A stretch of DNA of 51,016 nt from Hyphomicrobiales bacterium (GTDB lineage Bacteria > Pseudomonadota > Alphaproteobacteria > Rhizobiales > Beijerinckiaceae), in assembly GCA_900466745.1 (NCBI GenBank), contig UBNE01000006.1, positions 1 to 51,016 of the forward strand. Reading direction: 5' to 3'. The first letter of the stretch is position 1, and every line of letters begins with the position of its first letter. A model generated the notes under the pieces. That model saw only the letters and a list, made by a program, of their open reading frames with translations. It searched no databases and was not told the DNA's origin. The translations under genes and the position numbers were made by a program. Positions 28,771 to 39,802 of the stretch are shown here, one piece after another.

Positions 28771-29574
28771 ATGCTGACATCCGAGGATATCGCCGCCGCC
28801 GCCCTCAGCCTCGACGAGGCCGAGAAGACCCGCCGGCAGACCGGCCTGATGTCGCTGCGCTTCCCGCAGATGACGCTCGACGACGCCTATGCGATCCAGG
28901 GCGCCTGGATGGAGCGCAAGCGCGCCGCCGGCCGCCAGGCCATCGGCTGGAAGATCGGCCTCACCTCCAAGGCGATGCAATACGCGCTCAACATCGACAC
29001 GCCCGATTCCGGCGTGCTGCTCGACGACATGCGCTTCGAGGACGGCAGCGAGATCCCGCCGGACCGCTTCATCCAGCCGCGCATCGAGGCCGAGATCGCC
29101 TTCGTGATGAAGTCGGAGCTGAAGGGGCCGAACGTCTCGGTCTACGACGTGCTGAACGCAACCGACTACGTCACGCCGGCCCTCGAGATCCTCGACACCC
29201 GCATCCTGCGCGTCGACCCGCAGACCAAGCAGGCGCGCACCATCGTCGACACCGTGTCGGACAACGCCGCCAATGCCGGGATCGTCCTCGGCGGGCGCGC
29301 CATGCGGCCGGACCAGGTCGATCTGCGCTGGGTCGGCGCCATCGTCTCGCGCAACGGGCAGGTCGAGGAGACCGGGCTGGGCGCCGGCGTGCTCAACCAT
29401 CCGGCCCGCGGCATCGCCTGGCTGGCCAACCGGCTGGCGCGATACGGCGCCCGGATCGAGGCGGGCCAGATCGTCCTGGCCGGCTCCTTCATCCGCCCGG
29501 TCGAGGCGCGGCACGGCGACACCATCGTCGGCGATTACGGGCCGCTCGGAACCGTGAGCTGCTTCTTCGCCTGA
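28771..29574 (+). CDS. hpaH: 2-oxo-hept-4-ene-1,7-dioate hydratase (HpaH-like)
   Basis: 267 aa, the same length as E. coli HpaH. It shows GWKIGLTSKAMQYALNIDTP, the metal-site segment IQPRIEAEIAFVMKSEL, ATDYVTPALEILDTRI and VLAGSFIRPVEARHGDTIVG, close to the HpaH/MhpD consensus. The enzyme adds water to a 2-oxo-enoate in the lower homoprotocatechuate (meta-cleavage) pathway. It starts 3 bp after the FAH stop, so the two form one transcript. Confidence 0.88.
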   Translation: MLTSEDIAAAALSLDEAEKTRRQTGLMSLRFPQMTLDDAYAIQGAWMERKRAAGRQAIGWKIGLTSKAMQYALNIDTPDSGVLLDDMRFEDGSEIPPDRFIQPRIEAEIAFVMKSELKGPNVSVYDVLNATDYVTPALEILDTRILRVDPQTKQARTIVDTVSDNAANAGIVLGGRAMRPDQVDLRWVGAIVSRNGQVEETGLGAGVLNHPARGIAWLANRLARYGARIEAGQIVLAGSFIRPVEARHGDTIVGDYGPLGTVSCFFA

Positions 29575-29625
29575 CGCGGAACGCCGCGCGACGCCCGGAC
29601 GAATGACCCCGAGCGTCCCGCGGCA

Positions 29626-29657
29626 ATATAATTAACTTGATAATTAACATGTTATAT
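29626..29657. promoter_or_regulatory. Operator-like AT-rich block upstream of aapJ
   Basis: ATATAA (29626-29631) and TTATAT (29652-29657) form outer arms. Inside lie TTAACTTGATAA (29632-29643), nearly the 12-mer of the FAH operator, and the perfect palindrome TAACATGTTA (29645-29654). It is 70-100 bp before the aapJ start in otherwise GC-rich DNA. Together with 27766-27791 it suggests common control of both transcripts. Confidence 0.5.
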
Positions 29658-29726
29658 GTCACTTCGAGCGGAGCGTGGGGGCGATCCGCCATCCGCACCG
29701 CCCGCCGCCGACACTGGGAGGACTGA

Positions 29727-30764
29727 ATGCTCGGATATCTGCGCAACCCCTGGACGCTGGCCGCCGGCTGTCTGCTGCTGGCCGCGACGGCCGCCTCGGC
29801 CGAAAGCGGCGCGACCCAAAAGGCCATCGCCGCGCGCGGCGCCCTGAATTGCGGCGTCTCCAGCGGCGTCCAGACCGGCATGAGCACGCTCGACAGCAAC
29901 GCCAAATGGTCGGGCTTCGAGGTCGATTTCTGCCGCGCGGTCGCGGCCGCCGTCCTCGGCGACGCCGAGAAGATCAAATACGTGCCGCTCGAGATCAAGA
30001 CGGCCTTCGCCACGCTGCAGTCGGGCGGCATCGACGTGCTGGCCCGCACCGCGACCCACACCTTCATCCGCGACATCGAGCTGAACGTCGAATGGCCCGG
30101 CGTCTATCTCTATGACAGCCAGGGCTTCCTGGCGAAGAAGTCGCTCGGGGTGAAGAGCGCGAAGGAGCTCGAAGGCGCCTCGATCTGCGTCTCGGCCGGC
30201 TCGAACTACGAGCTGAACCTCGCCGACTTCTTCCGCAAGAACAACATGAAGTTCACGCCCGTCGCCGCCAATACGCGCGACCAGAACGAGAAGAACCTGG
30301 CTTCCGGCCGCTGCGACGTCTACGCCAACGTGCTCAGCGCGCTCGCCGGCGCGGTCTCCAAGCTCGGCAACCCGGACGACTGGGTCGTGCTGCCGGAGCT
30401 GATCTCGATGGAGCCGATCGGCCCGGTCGTGCGCAAGGACGACGCCCGCTTCCGCGACATCGTCGCCTGGACGCTGAACGCGCTGATCGCCGCCGAGGAG
30501 CTGGGCATCACCCAGGCCAATGTCGACCAGATGAAGGCGAGCTCGACCTCGCCGGAGGTCCAGCGCCTGCTCGGCGCGACCGGCGATTTCGGCACCAAGC
30601 TCGGCATCGACAATGCCTGGGCCCTCAACGCCATCAAGGCCGTCGGCAACTATGGCGAGATGTTCGAGCGCAATCTCGGCGAGAAGAGCCCGATCAAGCT
30701 GCAGCGCGGGCTGAACAACCTCTGGAACAACAAGGGCCTGATGTCCGCGCCGCTGCTGCGCTGA
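29727..30764 (+). CDS. aapJ: Amino-acid ABC transporter substrate-binding protein (AapJ-like)
   Basis: 345 aa with a signal peptide (TLAAGCLLLAATAASA-ESG). It matches the AapJ/BztA general amino-acid family: ARGALNCGVSSGVQTGMS at the start, WSGFEVDFCRAVAAAVLGD, LQSGGIDVLARTATHTFIRD, and a C-terminus LQRGLNNLWNNKGLMSAPLL. Two-Cys positions (Cys42, Cys69) could form the usual disulfide. It captures polar or general L-amino acids in the periplasm. It is followed by a stem-loop and the aapQMP genes. Confidence 0.92.
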   Translation: MLGYLRNPWTLAAGCLLLAATAASAESGATQKAIAARGALNCGVSSGVQTGMSTLDSNAKWSGFEVDFCRAVAAAVLGDAEKIKYVPLEIKTAFATLQSGGIDVLARTATHTFIRDIELNVEWPGVYLYDSQGFLAKKSLGVKSAKELEGASICVSAGSNYELNLADFFRKNNMKFTPVAANTRDQNEKNLASGRCDVYANVLSALAGAVSKLGNPDDWVVLPELISMEPIGPVVRKDDARFRDIVAWTLNALIAAEELGITQANVDQMKASSTSPEVQRLLGATGDFGTKLGIDNAWALNAIKAVGNYGEMFERNLGEKSPIKLQRGLNNLWNNKGLMSAPLLR

Positions 30765-30776
30765 GGACAGGCCATC

Positions 30777-30803
30777 GGGGCCGGCGCCAGCCGCCGGCCT
30801 CCC
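30777..30803 (+). other. Intercistronic stem-loop between aapJ and aapQ
   Basis: GGCCGGCG (30779-30786) pairs with CGCCGGCC (30792-30799) around a 5-nt loop; outer G and C runs extend it. There is no T-run. Such stems after the binding-protein gene often protect its mRNA and set higher expression of that subunit. Confidence 0.45.
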
Positions 30804-30833
30804 CTCCCCCGACGAGTTGCGACGCCGCCACCG

Positions 30834-32018
30834 ATGACCGTCTCATCTGCCGCTTCCCTGCCGACAAGACGCCCTCGCTTCGGCCGCCGGCGCGTCATGG
30901 GCTGGCTCTATCAGGGGCTGCTCGTCGCGGCGCTCGCGCTCCTCGCCTGCGTCGCGGTCGGCAATCTGCACGACAATCTGGCGGCGCGCGGCCTCAAGCT
31001 CGGCTTCGACTTCCTCTGGCAGGAAGCCGGGTTCGAGATCGCCTTCCACCTCATTCCCTACACCGCCAGCGACAATTACTGGCGGGTCTTCCTGATCGGC
31101 ATCACCAACACGCTGCTGGTCACCGTGCTCGCCATCCTGTTCTCGACCATCCTCGGCTTCGCCGTCGGCATCGCGCAGCTCTCCGGCAACTGGGCGATGT
31201 CGCGCGCCGCGCGCATCTATGTCGAGATCGTGCGGAACCTGCCGCAGCTCCTGCACATCCTGATCCTCTACAATGTCGCGCTGCGCGCCCTGCCGGCGCC
31301 GCGCGCGGCGATCTCGCTGGGCGATGCCGTCTATCTCTCCAATCGCGGCATCCTCGTCCCGGCGCTGACGACCGACCGTCCCGGCCTGCTCGCCCTCGCG
31401 GTCCTGGTCGGGCTGGCCGCGGCGCTCGCCCTGTTCCGCAGCCTGACCGGCTATGCCGAGCGCAGCGGCCGCTCGGTGAATGCCTGGCTGCCGGCGCTGG
31501 CGGTTCTCCTGCTGGTGCCGGCGCTGGCGATCGGCCTGAGCGGCGCCGGGCTCGGCATCTCCGTGCCGCGGCTCAAGGGCTTCAACTTCGCCGGCGGCTG
31601 GGTGCTGGTGCCGGAACTGTCGGCGCTGGTGATCGCCATGGCGATCTACAACGCCGCCTTCATCGGCGAGCTGGTCCGCGCCAGCATTCAATCGGTCAAC
31701 AAGGGCCAGCGCGAGGCCTCCGCCGCGATCGGCTTCGGCTGGTGGCAGACGCTGCGCTTCATCGTCATCCCGCAGGCGGTGCGCGTGCTGCTGCCGCCGC
31801 TGTCGAACCAGTATCTCAACATCCTCAAGGGTTCGTCGCTCGCGGTGGCGATCGGCTATCCCGACCTCGTCGGCGTCTTCACCGGCATCAGCATCAACCA
31901 GACCGGCCGCGCCATCGAGATCGTCGCCATGACGATGGCCGTCTATCTCGCGATCAGCCTGCTCATCGGCGCGCTGATCAACCTGTTCAACCACATGACC
32001 AGGATCGTCGAACGGTGA
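30834..32018 (+). CDS. aapQ: Amino-acid ABC permease (AapQ-like)
   Basis: 394 aa, the long form typical of AapQ. It has an N-terminal span, periplasmic-facing loop region (FLWQEAGFEIAFHLIPYTAS, an AapQ landmark), then SDNYWRVFLIGITNTLLVTV and the EAA loop (KGQREASAAIGFGWWQTLRF). The C-terminus has NQYLNILKGSSLAVAIGYPD. It forms the membrane channel with AapM. The stop overlaps the AapM GTG start by four bases. Confidence 0.92.
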   Translation: MTVSSAASLPTRRPRFGRRRVMGWLYQGLLVAALALLACVAVGNLHDNLAARGLKLGFDFLWQEAGFEIAFHLIPYTASDNYWRVFLIGITNTLLVTVLAILFSTILGFAVGIAQLSGNWAMSRAARIYVEIVRNLPQLLHILILYNVALRALPAPRAAISLGDAVYLSNRGILVPALTTDRPGLLALAVLVGLAAALALFRSLTGYAERSGRSVNAWLPALAVLLLVPALAIGLSGAGLGISVPRLKGFNFAGGWVLVPELSALVIAMAIYNAAFIGELVRASIQSVNKGQREASAAIGFGWWQTLRFIVIPQAVRVLLPPLSNQYLNILKGSSLAVAIGYPDLVGVFTGISINQTGRAIEIVAMTMAVYLAISLLIGALINLFNHMTRIVER

Positions 32019-33133
32019 CCGACGCAGCCACACTGCCGGCCGGCCGCGCCCGGCCCGTCCCGGGGAGCGCCGGCGCCCTGCCCGCGCGAGCCGTGTCCTG
32101 GCTGCGGCGGCGCCTCTTCGCCTCCTGGCGGGATGGCCTGCTGTCGCTCGGCGTCATCGCCGTGCTCGGGGCCATCGCCTGGGCGATCGTGCCCTGGGCG
32201 CTGTTCGACGCGACCTGGCACGGCGCCAGCCGCGCCGACTGCACCGGGAGCGGGGCCTGCTGGGCCTTCGTCTCGGCCAAGGCCTCGCAATTCGTCTACG
32301 GCTTCTATCCGCCGGCGGAGCGCTGGCGCCCGGACATCGCCTTCGCGCTGCTGGTCGCCGGCCTCGTCTGGCTGATGGTGCCGCGCATCCCGGCGAAGGC
32401 CTATGCCGGCTTCTTCATGATGATCGTGCTGCCGGTCGCGACCTTCCTGCTGCTGCATGGCGGCTTCGCCGGGCTCACCGTGGTGCCGAGCGACCAGTGG
32501 GGCGGGCTGCTGCTGACGCTGATCCTCGCGGTCTCGGGCATCACCTTCTCGCTGCCCTTCGGCGTGCTCTTCGCGCTCGGCCGGCGCAGCCGGATGCCGC
32601 TTGTCCGCTGGTTCTGCATCGGCTTCATCGAGTTCTGCCGCGGCGTGCCCTTCCTGACCGTGCTGTTCATGGCGATCGTGATGCTGCCCTTCTTCCTGCC
32701 CTCGGGCACGAAGCCGGACCCGCTCGCCCTCGCCGTCGTCGGCATCATCTTCTACGAGGCCGCCTATATGGCCGAGGTCGTGCGCGGCGGCTTGCAGGCG
32801 CTGCCCAAGGGCCAGTACGAGGCGGCGATGGCGATCGGCTTCGGCTACTGGCGCACGATGCTCCACATCATCCTGCCGCAGGCCGTGCGCAAGGTCGTGC
32901 CGGGGGTGGTCAACACCACGATCTCGCTGCTCAAGAACACGACGCTGGTGATGGTGGTCGGCCTGTTCGACCTGCTCAACATCGTCTCGGCCGGCGTCTC
33001 CGACCCGCTCTGGGCCGGCTCCCAGGCCGAGGGCTATTTCATCGTCGGCCTGGTCTTCTGGCTGATGAGCTTCGGGCTCTCCTGCTACAGCCGCGCCATC
33101 GAGGCCCGCTTCGCGCGCGCCGAGCGCACCTGA
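32015..33133 (+). CDS. aapM: Amino-acid ABC permease (AapM-like)
   Basis: 372 aa from the GTG at 32015 (GTGA overlap with aapQ); the frame is open further upstream but inside aapQ. It has a long N-terminal part with several spans, as in AapM, then LTLILAVSGITFSLPFGVLF, FCRGVPFLTVLFMAIVMLP, the EAA loop (KGQYEAAMAIGFGYWRTM) and NTTISLLKNTTLVMVVGLFD. It partners AapQ. Confidence 0.92.
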   Translation: MTDAATLPAGRARPVPGSAGALPARAVSWLRRRLFASWRDGLLSLGVIAVLGAIAWAIVPWALFDATWHGASRADCTGSGACWAFVSAKASQFVYGFYPPAERWRPDIAFALLVAGLVWLMVPRIPAKAYAGFFMMIVLPVATFLLLHGGFAGLTVVPSDQWGGLLLTLILAVSGITFSLPFGVLFALGRRSRMPLVRWFCIGFIEFCRGVPFLTVLFMAIVMLPFFLPSGTKPDPLALAVVGIIFYEAAYMAEVVRGGLQALPKGQYEAAMAIGFGYWRTMLHIILPQAVRKVVPGVVNTTISLLKNTTLVMVVGLFDLLNIVSAGVSDPLWAGSQAEGYFIVGLVFWLMSFGLSCYSRAIEARFARAERT

Positions 33134-33148
33134 ACGGATCATCGCGCC

Positions 33149-33886
33149 ATGGATAATCCCCTCATCCGGCTCGCCGGCGTCAACAAATGGTACTCGCAGT
33201 TCCATGTCCTGCGCGACATCGACCTTGCGGTGAAGCCGGGCGAGCGCATCGTCGTCTGCGGGCCGTCAGGCTCGGGAAAATCGACGATGATCCGCTGCAT
33301 CAACGGCCTGGAGGCCTATGAGCAGGGCACGATCACCGTCGCCGGCGAGCGCGTCGCCCAGGACGACGACAATATCGAGAAGATCCGCCAGCGCGTCGGC
33401 ATGGTCTTCCAGAACTTCAACCTGTTCCCGCACCTGTCGATCCTCGACAATCTGACGCTGGGGCCGATCAAGCTGAAGCGCATGCCGCGCGCCGCCGCCG
33501 AGGCGCGCGCGATGGAGCTGCTGGAGCGCGTCCATATCGGGCAGCAGGCCCTGAAGTTCCCGAACCAGCTCTCGGGCGGGCAGCAGCAGCGCGTCGCCAT
33601 CGCCCGCGCGTTGGCGATGGAGCCCGACGTGATGCTGTTCGACGAGCCGACCTCGGCGCTCGACCCGGAAATGGTCAAGGAGGTGCTCGACGTGATGATC
33701 GCGCTCGCCGGCACGGGCATGACCATGATCTGCGTCACCCACGAGATGGGCTTCGCCCGCGCCGTGGCCGACCGCGTGGTCTTCATGGCCGACGGCTCCA
33801 TCGCCGAGATCGGCGCGCCCGACGCCTTCTTCTCCGCGCCCCGCACCGAGCGGGCCCGCCAGTTCATCCAGCAGGTCATCCACTGA
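33149..33886 (+). CDS. aapP: Amino-acid ABC transporter ATP-binding protein (AapP-like)
   Basis: 245 aa. Walker A GPSGSGKS is at 38-45, Q-loop [20 protein letters not shown], signature LSGGQQQR, Walker [17 protein letters not shown] and switch His (VTHEMGFAR) complete the polar-amino-acid ATPase pattern. It lies 15 bp after aapM and energises the importer. Confidence 0.95.
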   Translation: MDNPLIRLAGVNKWYSQFHVLRDIDLAVKPGERIVVCGPSGSGKSTMIRCINGLEAYEQGTITVAGERVAQDDDNIEKIRQRVGMVFQNFNLFPHLSILDNLTLGPIKLKRMPRAAAEARAMELLERVHIGQQALKFPNQLSGGQQQRVAIARALAMEPDVMLFDEPTSALDPEMVKEVLDVMIALAGTGMTMICVTHEMGFARAVADRVVFMADGSIAEIGAPDAFFSAPRTERARQFIQQVIH

Positions 33887-33936
33887 CCGGCGAAACGCCG
33901 GCCATTGCCAAGCCCAGCCTTCCGGAGTCCCTTCCC

Positions 33937-35091
33937 GTGACGTCCTCGCCCTCCTACCCCTATCGCCTCCGGCTTCCCGGCCCGATCTCGATCCCCGAGC
34001 GCATCCGCCAGGCGACGGCGCGCCCGATCGTCAACCATCGCGGCCCCGAGATGCGCGTGGTGCTGGAGGAGATCCAGCGCCTGATCCAGCCGCTCTTCGG
34101 CACGCAGGCGCCGGTGCTGACCTTCGGCTCCTCCGGGACCGGGGTGATGGAGGCGAGCCTCGTCAACGTGCTGGCGCCGGGCGAGAAGGTGCTGGCGCTG
34201 GCGCATGGCCAGTTCGGCGACCGCTACGCCCAGATCGCGCGCGCGCTCGGCGCCGAGGTCGACGTCATCGAGACCGAATGGGGCTGGGCGCCCGATCCGG
34301 CCGTGGTCGCGGCAAAGCTGGAGACGGCGGATTACCGCGCCGTCATCACGGTCCATAACGAGAGCTCGACCGGCGCGGTGACCGACCTCGCCGCGATCGG
34401 CAGGCTGCTGCGCGACCGCGACACGCTGTTCCTGGTCGATTCCGTCAGCGGGCTCGCCGGCATGGAGCTGCGGCAGGACGAATGGGGCCTCGACATCGTC
34501 GTCACCGGCTCGCAGAAGGCGCTGATGTGCCCGCCCGGCCTCGGTTTCGCCAGCGTCAGCGGGAAAGCCCGCCAGGTGATCGAGCGCGACGACCGCTGCC
34601 CGCGCTTCTATCTCGACATGCGCAAGGCGCTCGCCACCGTCGACAAGCACGAGACCGCCTTCACCTGCCCGGTCTCCCTGCTGTTCGGCGTGCAGGAAGC
34701 GCTGCGCGCGATCCATGAGGAAGGCCTGCCGCAGGTCTTCGCCCGCCACAAGCGGCTCTCGGACGCCCTGCGCGCGGGCTGCGTCGCGCTCGGCCTGCCG
34801 GCCTTCGGCGATCCCGCCACCGCCTCGCGCACCGTCGTCGTCGCGTCCGTCCCCGAGCCGCTGACGGCCGGCCCGATCGTCAAGCACATGTACGAGACCT
34901 ACAACACCGTCATCGCCGGCGCCCGCAACAAGCTGAACGGCCGAGTCGTCCGCATCGGCACGATGGGGCAGATCAGCGAGGCCGACATCCTGACCGACCT
35001 GCACTATCTCGAGCTCAGCCTGACGGCGCTCGGCCACAAGGTGCCGGCCCCCGGCTGCGGCGTCGCCGCCGCCATCGCCTCCCTCCGCTGA
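33937..35091 (+). CDS. Class V pyridoxal-phosphate aminotransferase (alanine/serine-glyoxylate type)
   Basis: 384 aa from a GTG at 33937 (GGAG upstream). The fold-type I motifs are LTFGSSGTGVMEASLVNVLA, the Asp/Ser region LFLVDSVSGLAGM, and Schiff-base Lys194 in VVTGSQKALMCPPG. Relatives transfer amino groups to glyoxylate or act in purine catabolism. Lying between an amino-acid importer and HpaF, it probably removes the amino group of the imported compound before or after ring cleavage. The substrate is unknown. Confidence 0.87.
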   Translation: MTSSPSYPYRLRLPGPISIPERIRQATARPIVNHRGPEMRVVLEEIQRLIQPLFGTQAPVLTFGSSGTGVMEASLVNVLAPGEKVLALAHGQFGDRYAQIARALGAEVDVIETEWGWAPDPAVVAAKLETADYRAVITVHNESSTGAVTDLAAIGRLLRDRDTLFLVDSVSGLAGMELRQDEWGLDIVVTGSQKALMCPPGLGFASVSGKARQVIERDDRCPRFYLDMRKALATVDKHETAFTCPVSLLFGVQEALRAIHEEGLPQVFARHKRLSDALRAGCVALGLPAFGDPATASRTVVVASVPEPLTAGPIVKHMYETYNTVIAGARNKLNGRVVRIGTMGQISEADILTDLHYLELSLTALGHKVPAPGCGVAAAIASLR

Positions 35092-35110
35092 AGCCCACGG
35101 AACCGCTGCC

Positions 35111-35524
35111 ATGCCTCACATCTGGGTCGAATATTCCAGCAATCTCGAAGCCAGCCTCGACGTGCCGGCGCTGCTGAAGACGGTGCAGGACGCGCTCATC
35201 GGCGACGGGACGGTGTTTCCCTTCGCCGGCGCCCGCACGCGCGGCGTGCCCGTCGCCAACTACCTGATCGTCGACGGCCATCCCGACAACGCCTTCGTGC
35301 ATGTGCTGCTGCGCATCGCCAAGGGCCGTTCCGAGGCGGACAAGAAGGAGGCGGCCGGCCGCGTCTTCGCCGCGGCCAAGGCGCTGCTCGCCCCCGTGAC
35401 CGCGGCACGGCCGCTCGGGATCTCCGTCCAGATGGAGGAGGCCGACGAGACGCTGAACTTCAAGACCAGCAACTATCGGGAATATTTGAAGCAGCGTGGC
35501 CTTCCGGAGAAGGTGGTAGCCTGA
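35111..35524 (+). CDS. hpaF: 5-carboxymethyl-2-hydroxymuconate delta-isomerase (HpaF-like)
   Basis: 137 aa, tautomerase superfamily. The catalytic Pro follows the initiator Met (MPHIWVEYSSNLE). FAGARTRGVPVANYLIVDG and FVHVLLRIAKGRSEADKK are conserved CHMI segments. The enzyme isomerises the 5-carboxymethyl-2-hydroxymuconate product between ring cleavage/oxidation and decarboxylation in homoprotocatechuate catabolism. It lies 19 bp after the aminotransferase. Confidence 0.88.
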   Translation: MPHIWVEYSSNLEASLDVPALLKTVQDALIGDGTVFPFAGARTRGVPVANYLIVDGHPDNAFVHVLLRIAKGRSEADKKEAAGRVFAAAKALLAPVTAARPLGISVQMEEADETLNFKTSNYREYLKQRGLPEKVVA

Positions 35525-35583
35525 GGCCTGGGCGGCGCGGGCGCGGATTCGCCCGCCGCGCCGCCCGATTTCTGGGAGTTTCC

Positions 35584-36096
35584 ATGTCCGAACCCATCCA
35601 GGGTCGTTCCGGCGCAGCGCCGCGGGAGGCCGAGCAGGCCGCGGCGCGCATCCGCATCCGGCACTTCTCGAAATCGCTGCCGATGTCGCTGCTGCGGGCG
35701 CGCGAGGCGGTGATGCGCCATTTCCGGGCGAGCCTCCGGCGTTTCGGCATCACCGAGCAGCAATGGCGCGTGCTGCGCGCCCTCACCTCCGGCGAGGACT
35801 TCGAGGTGACGGAGCTGGCCGAGGCGACCTTCCTGCTCGGGCCCAGCCTGTCGCGCATCCTGAAGGACCTCGACGAGCGCGGCCTCGTCCTGCGCCGGAC
35901 CTCGCCCTCCGACCTGCGCCGCGGCATCGTCTCGATCTCGCCGCAGGGCCTCGACCTGATCGCGCGTGCCGGCATCGAATCCGAGGCGATCTACCGCGAG
36001 ATCACCAGCCGCTACGGCAGCGAGCGCCTGGCCGAGCTGCAGGGCCTGCTGCGGCAGCTCGAGGAATGCCTGGAAGGCCCCGAGATCGCCGGCTGA
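35584..36096 (+). CDS. hpaR: MarR-family regulator, HpaR-like
   Basis: 170 aa with GGGAG before the ATG. SLPMSLLRAREAVMRHFRAS and ITEQQWRVLRALTSGEDFEV match the HpaR subgroup of MarR proteins. The winged helix has LAEATFLLGPSLSRILKDLD and RGLVLRRTSPSDLRRGIVSI. About 25 extra residues precede the usual start. HpaR represses the homoprotocatechuate operon until its aromatic substrate is present. Here it ends the hpa-like cluster and may bind the two operator-like sites at 27766 and 29626. Confidence 0.87.
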   Translation: MSEPIQGRSGAAPREAEQAAARIRIRHFSKSLPMSLLRAREAVMRHFRASLRRFGITEQQWRVLRALTSGEDFEVTELAEATFLLGPSLSRILKDLDERGLVLRRTSPSDLRRGIVSISPQGLDLIARAGIESEAIYREITSRYGSERLAELQGLLRQLEECLEGPEIAG

Positions 36097-36108
36097 GCCG
36101 CCCTCCGG

Positions 36109-37041
36109 TCAGGCCGGCCCGCATGGCCCGCCCTGCCCCTGCCGCGGCGCTTCCGCCGCCCGGCGCACCACATCCGCGATCTGGTGGAGCTGCGGCGCGA
36201 GCGGGCTGCGCTTGCGCCAGACCATGCCGATGGTGCGCGACGGATGAGGCTGCCCGAAGCGCGCGACCGAGACGGAAGCCGAGCGCGTCTCGACCGCCAC
36301 CGCCATTTCCGGGATCAGGGTGACGCCGAGGCCGGCATCGACCATCTGGACGAGGGTCGAGAGGGAGCTTGCGTCCAGCAGGTCGCGCGGCGGCATGCTG
36401 CCCTGCCTGATGTCGCAGAAGGCCAGGGCCTGGGCCCGGAAGCAATGCCCCTCCTCCAGCAGCAGCAGCCGCATCTCGCGCAGCGCGGCCGGGCTGGGCA
36501 CCGGCTTGCCCTCGTCCTCGCGCGGCCGGACCAGCACGAAGCTCTCGGTGAAGAGGGCGACCTCCGCCAGGGAGGGCTCCGACACCGGCAGGGCGACGAT
36601 CGCCATGTCGAGCCGGCCTTCGGCCAGCTCCTGGACCAGCTTCGGCGTCAGCGTCTCGCGCACATGCAGGTCCATGCCGTCATGCAGCCGGCCGAGCTCG
36701 CCGATCAGGGCCGGCAGCAGATAGGGCGCGACGGTCGGGATCACGCCGATGCGCAGCTTGGCGACCAGCCCGCCGCGCGAGGCGCGGGCGAAGCCCTCCA
36801 ATTCGTCGAGCCCGCGCAGGATGTCCCTCGCCCGGGCGACGACCTCCTCGCCGAAGGGAGTCAGGCGCAACTGGCGCCCGCCGCGCTCGAACACCGGCAC
36901 GCCGAGCTCCTCCTCGAAAGCCTTGACCTGCATCGACAGGGCCGGCTGCGAGATCGCGCAGGCTTCCGCCGCGCGGCCGAAATGGCCGTGCCGCACCAGG
37001 GCCTCGACATAGCGGAGCTGCCGCACTGTCAGATTTGGCAT
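36109..37041 (-). CDS. oxyR: OxyR hydrogen-peroxide-sensing LysR regulator
   Basis: 310 aa. The N-terminal LysR HTH is LTVRQLRYVEALVRHGHFGR through ISQPALSMQVKAFEEELGV. The redox pair is Cys200 and Cys209 in EEGHCFRAQALAFC, equivalent to Cys199/Cys208 of E. coli OxyR. PTVAPYLLP and ETLTPKLVQELAEGRLD are also OxyR-like. It is divergent from katG across a 279-bp gap, the classical arrangement, and faces hpaR with only 12 bp between stops. Confidence 0.93.
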   Translation of the reverse strand: MPNLTVRQLRYVEALVRHGHFGRAAEACAISQPALSMQVKAFEEELGVPVFERGGRQLRLTPFGEEVVARARDILRGLDELEGFARASRGGLVAKLRIGVIPTVAPYLLPALIGELGRLHDGMDLHVRETLTPKLVQELAEGRLDMAIVALPVSEPSLAEVALFTESFVLVRPREDEGKPVPSPAALREMRLLLLEEGHCFRAQALAFCDIRQGSMPPRDLLDASSLSTLVQMVDAGLGVTLIPEMAVAVETRSASVSVARFGQPHPSRTIGMVWRKRSPLAPQLHQIADVVRRAAEAPRQGQGGPCGPA

Positions 37042-37049
37042 AATTAAAA

Positions 37050-39498
<2,449 letters not shown>

Positions 39499-39521
39499 TC
39501 GAGCGAGCACGACGGGCGACA

Positions 39522-39561
39522 GCGATCGCCGGGCCGCCCTCGCGGGTGGCCCGGCGATCGC
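39522..39561 (+). terminator. Strong hairpin downstream of katG
   Basis: GCGATCGCCGGGCC (39522-39535) and its exact complement GGCCCGGCGATCGC (39548-39561) enclose a 12-nt loop, 23 bp after the katG stop. A 14-bp perfect stem suits a terminator though no T-run follows. The rest of 39562-39802 shows no gene, only GC-rich leader of ppk2. Confidence 0.6.
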
Positions 39562-39802
39562 GCATCTGCCCCTGCCGGCGAATCCCGTCCGACCTGCGGG
39601 ACACGAGCGATCGGCGGGGCCGCACGACCCGACCCGCCTTCACCGCGCCTTCATCGCGCCGTCATGTGAGCCGGCGATAGTTCCGGCGACCGGGCCCGGA
39701 CTGGCGGAGAACGGCATTGCGGCGCCTCGCCATGCCGCCGCGGGCGGCTTGCGCGGCCGCCCCGCCTGCCGGTCCGCTCCGCCGCAACCAAGAGCCGAGA
39801 CC

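Noticed and set aside
36080..36120. Hairpin between the converging hpaR and oxyR stops
   Set aside because: GCCGGC arms overlap both coding ends with a large loop; too weak to call.
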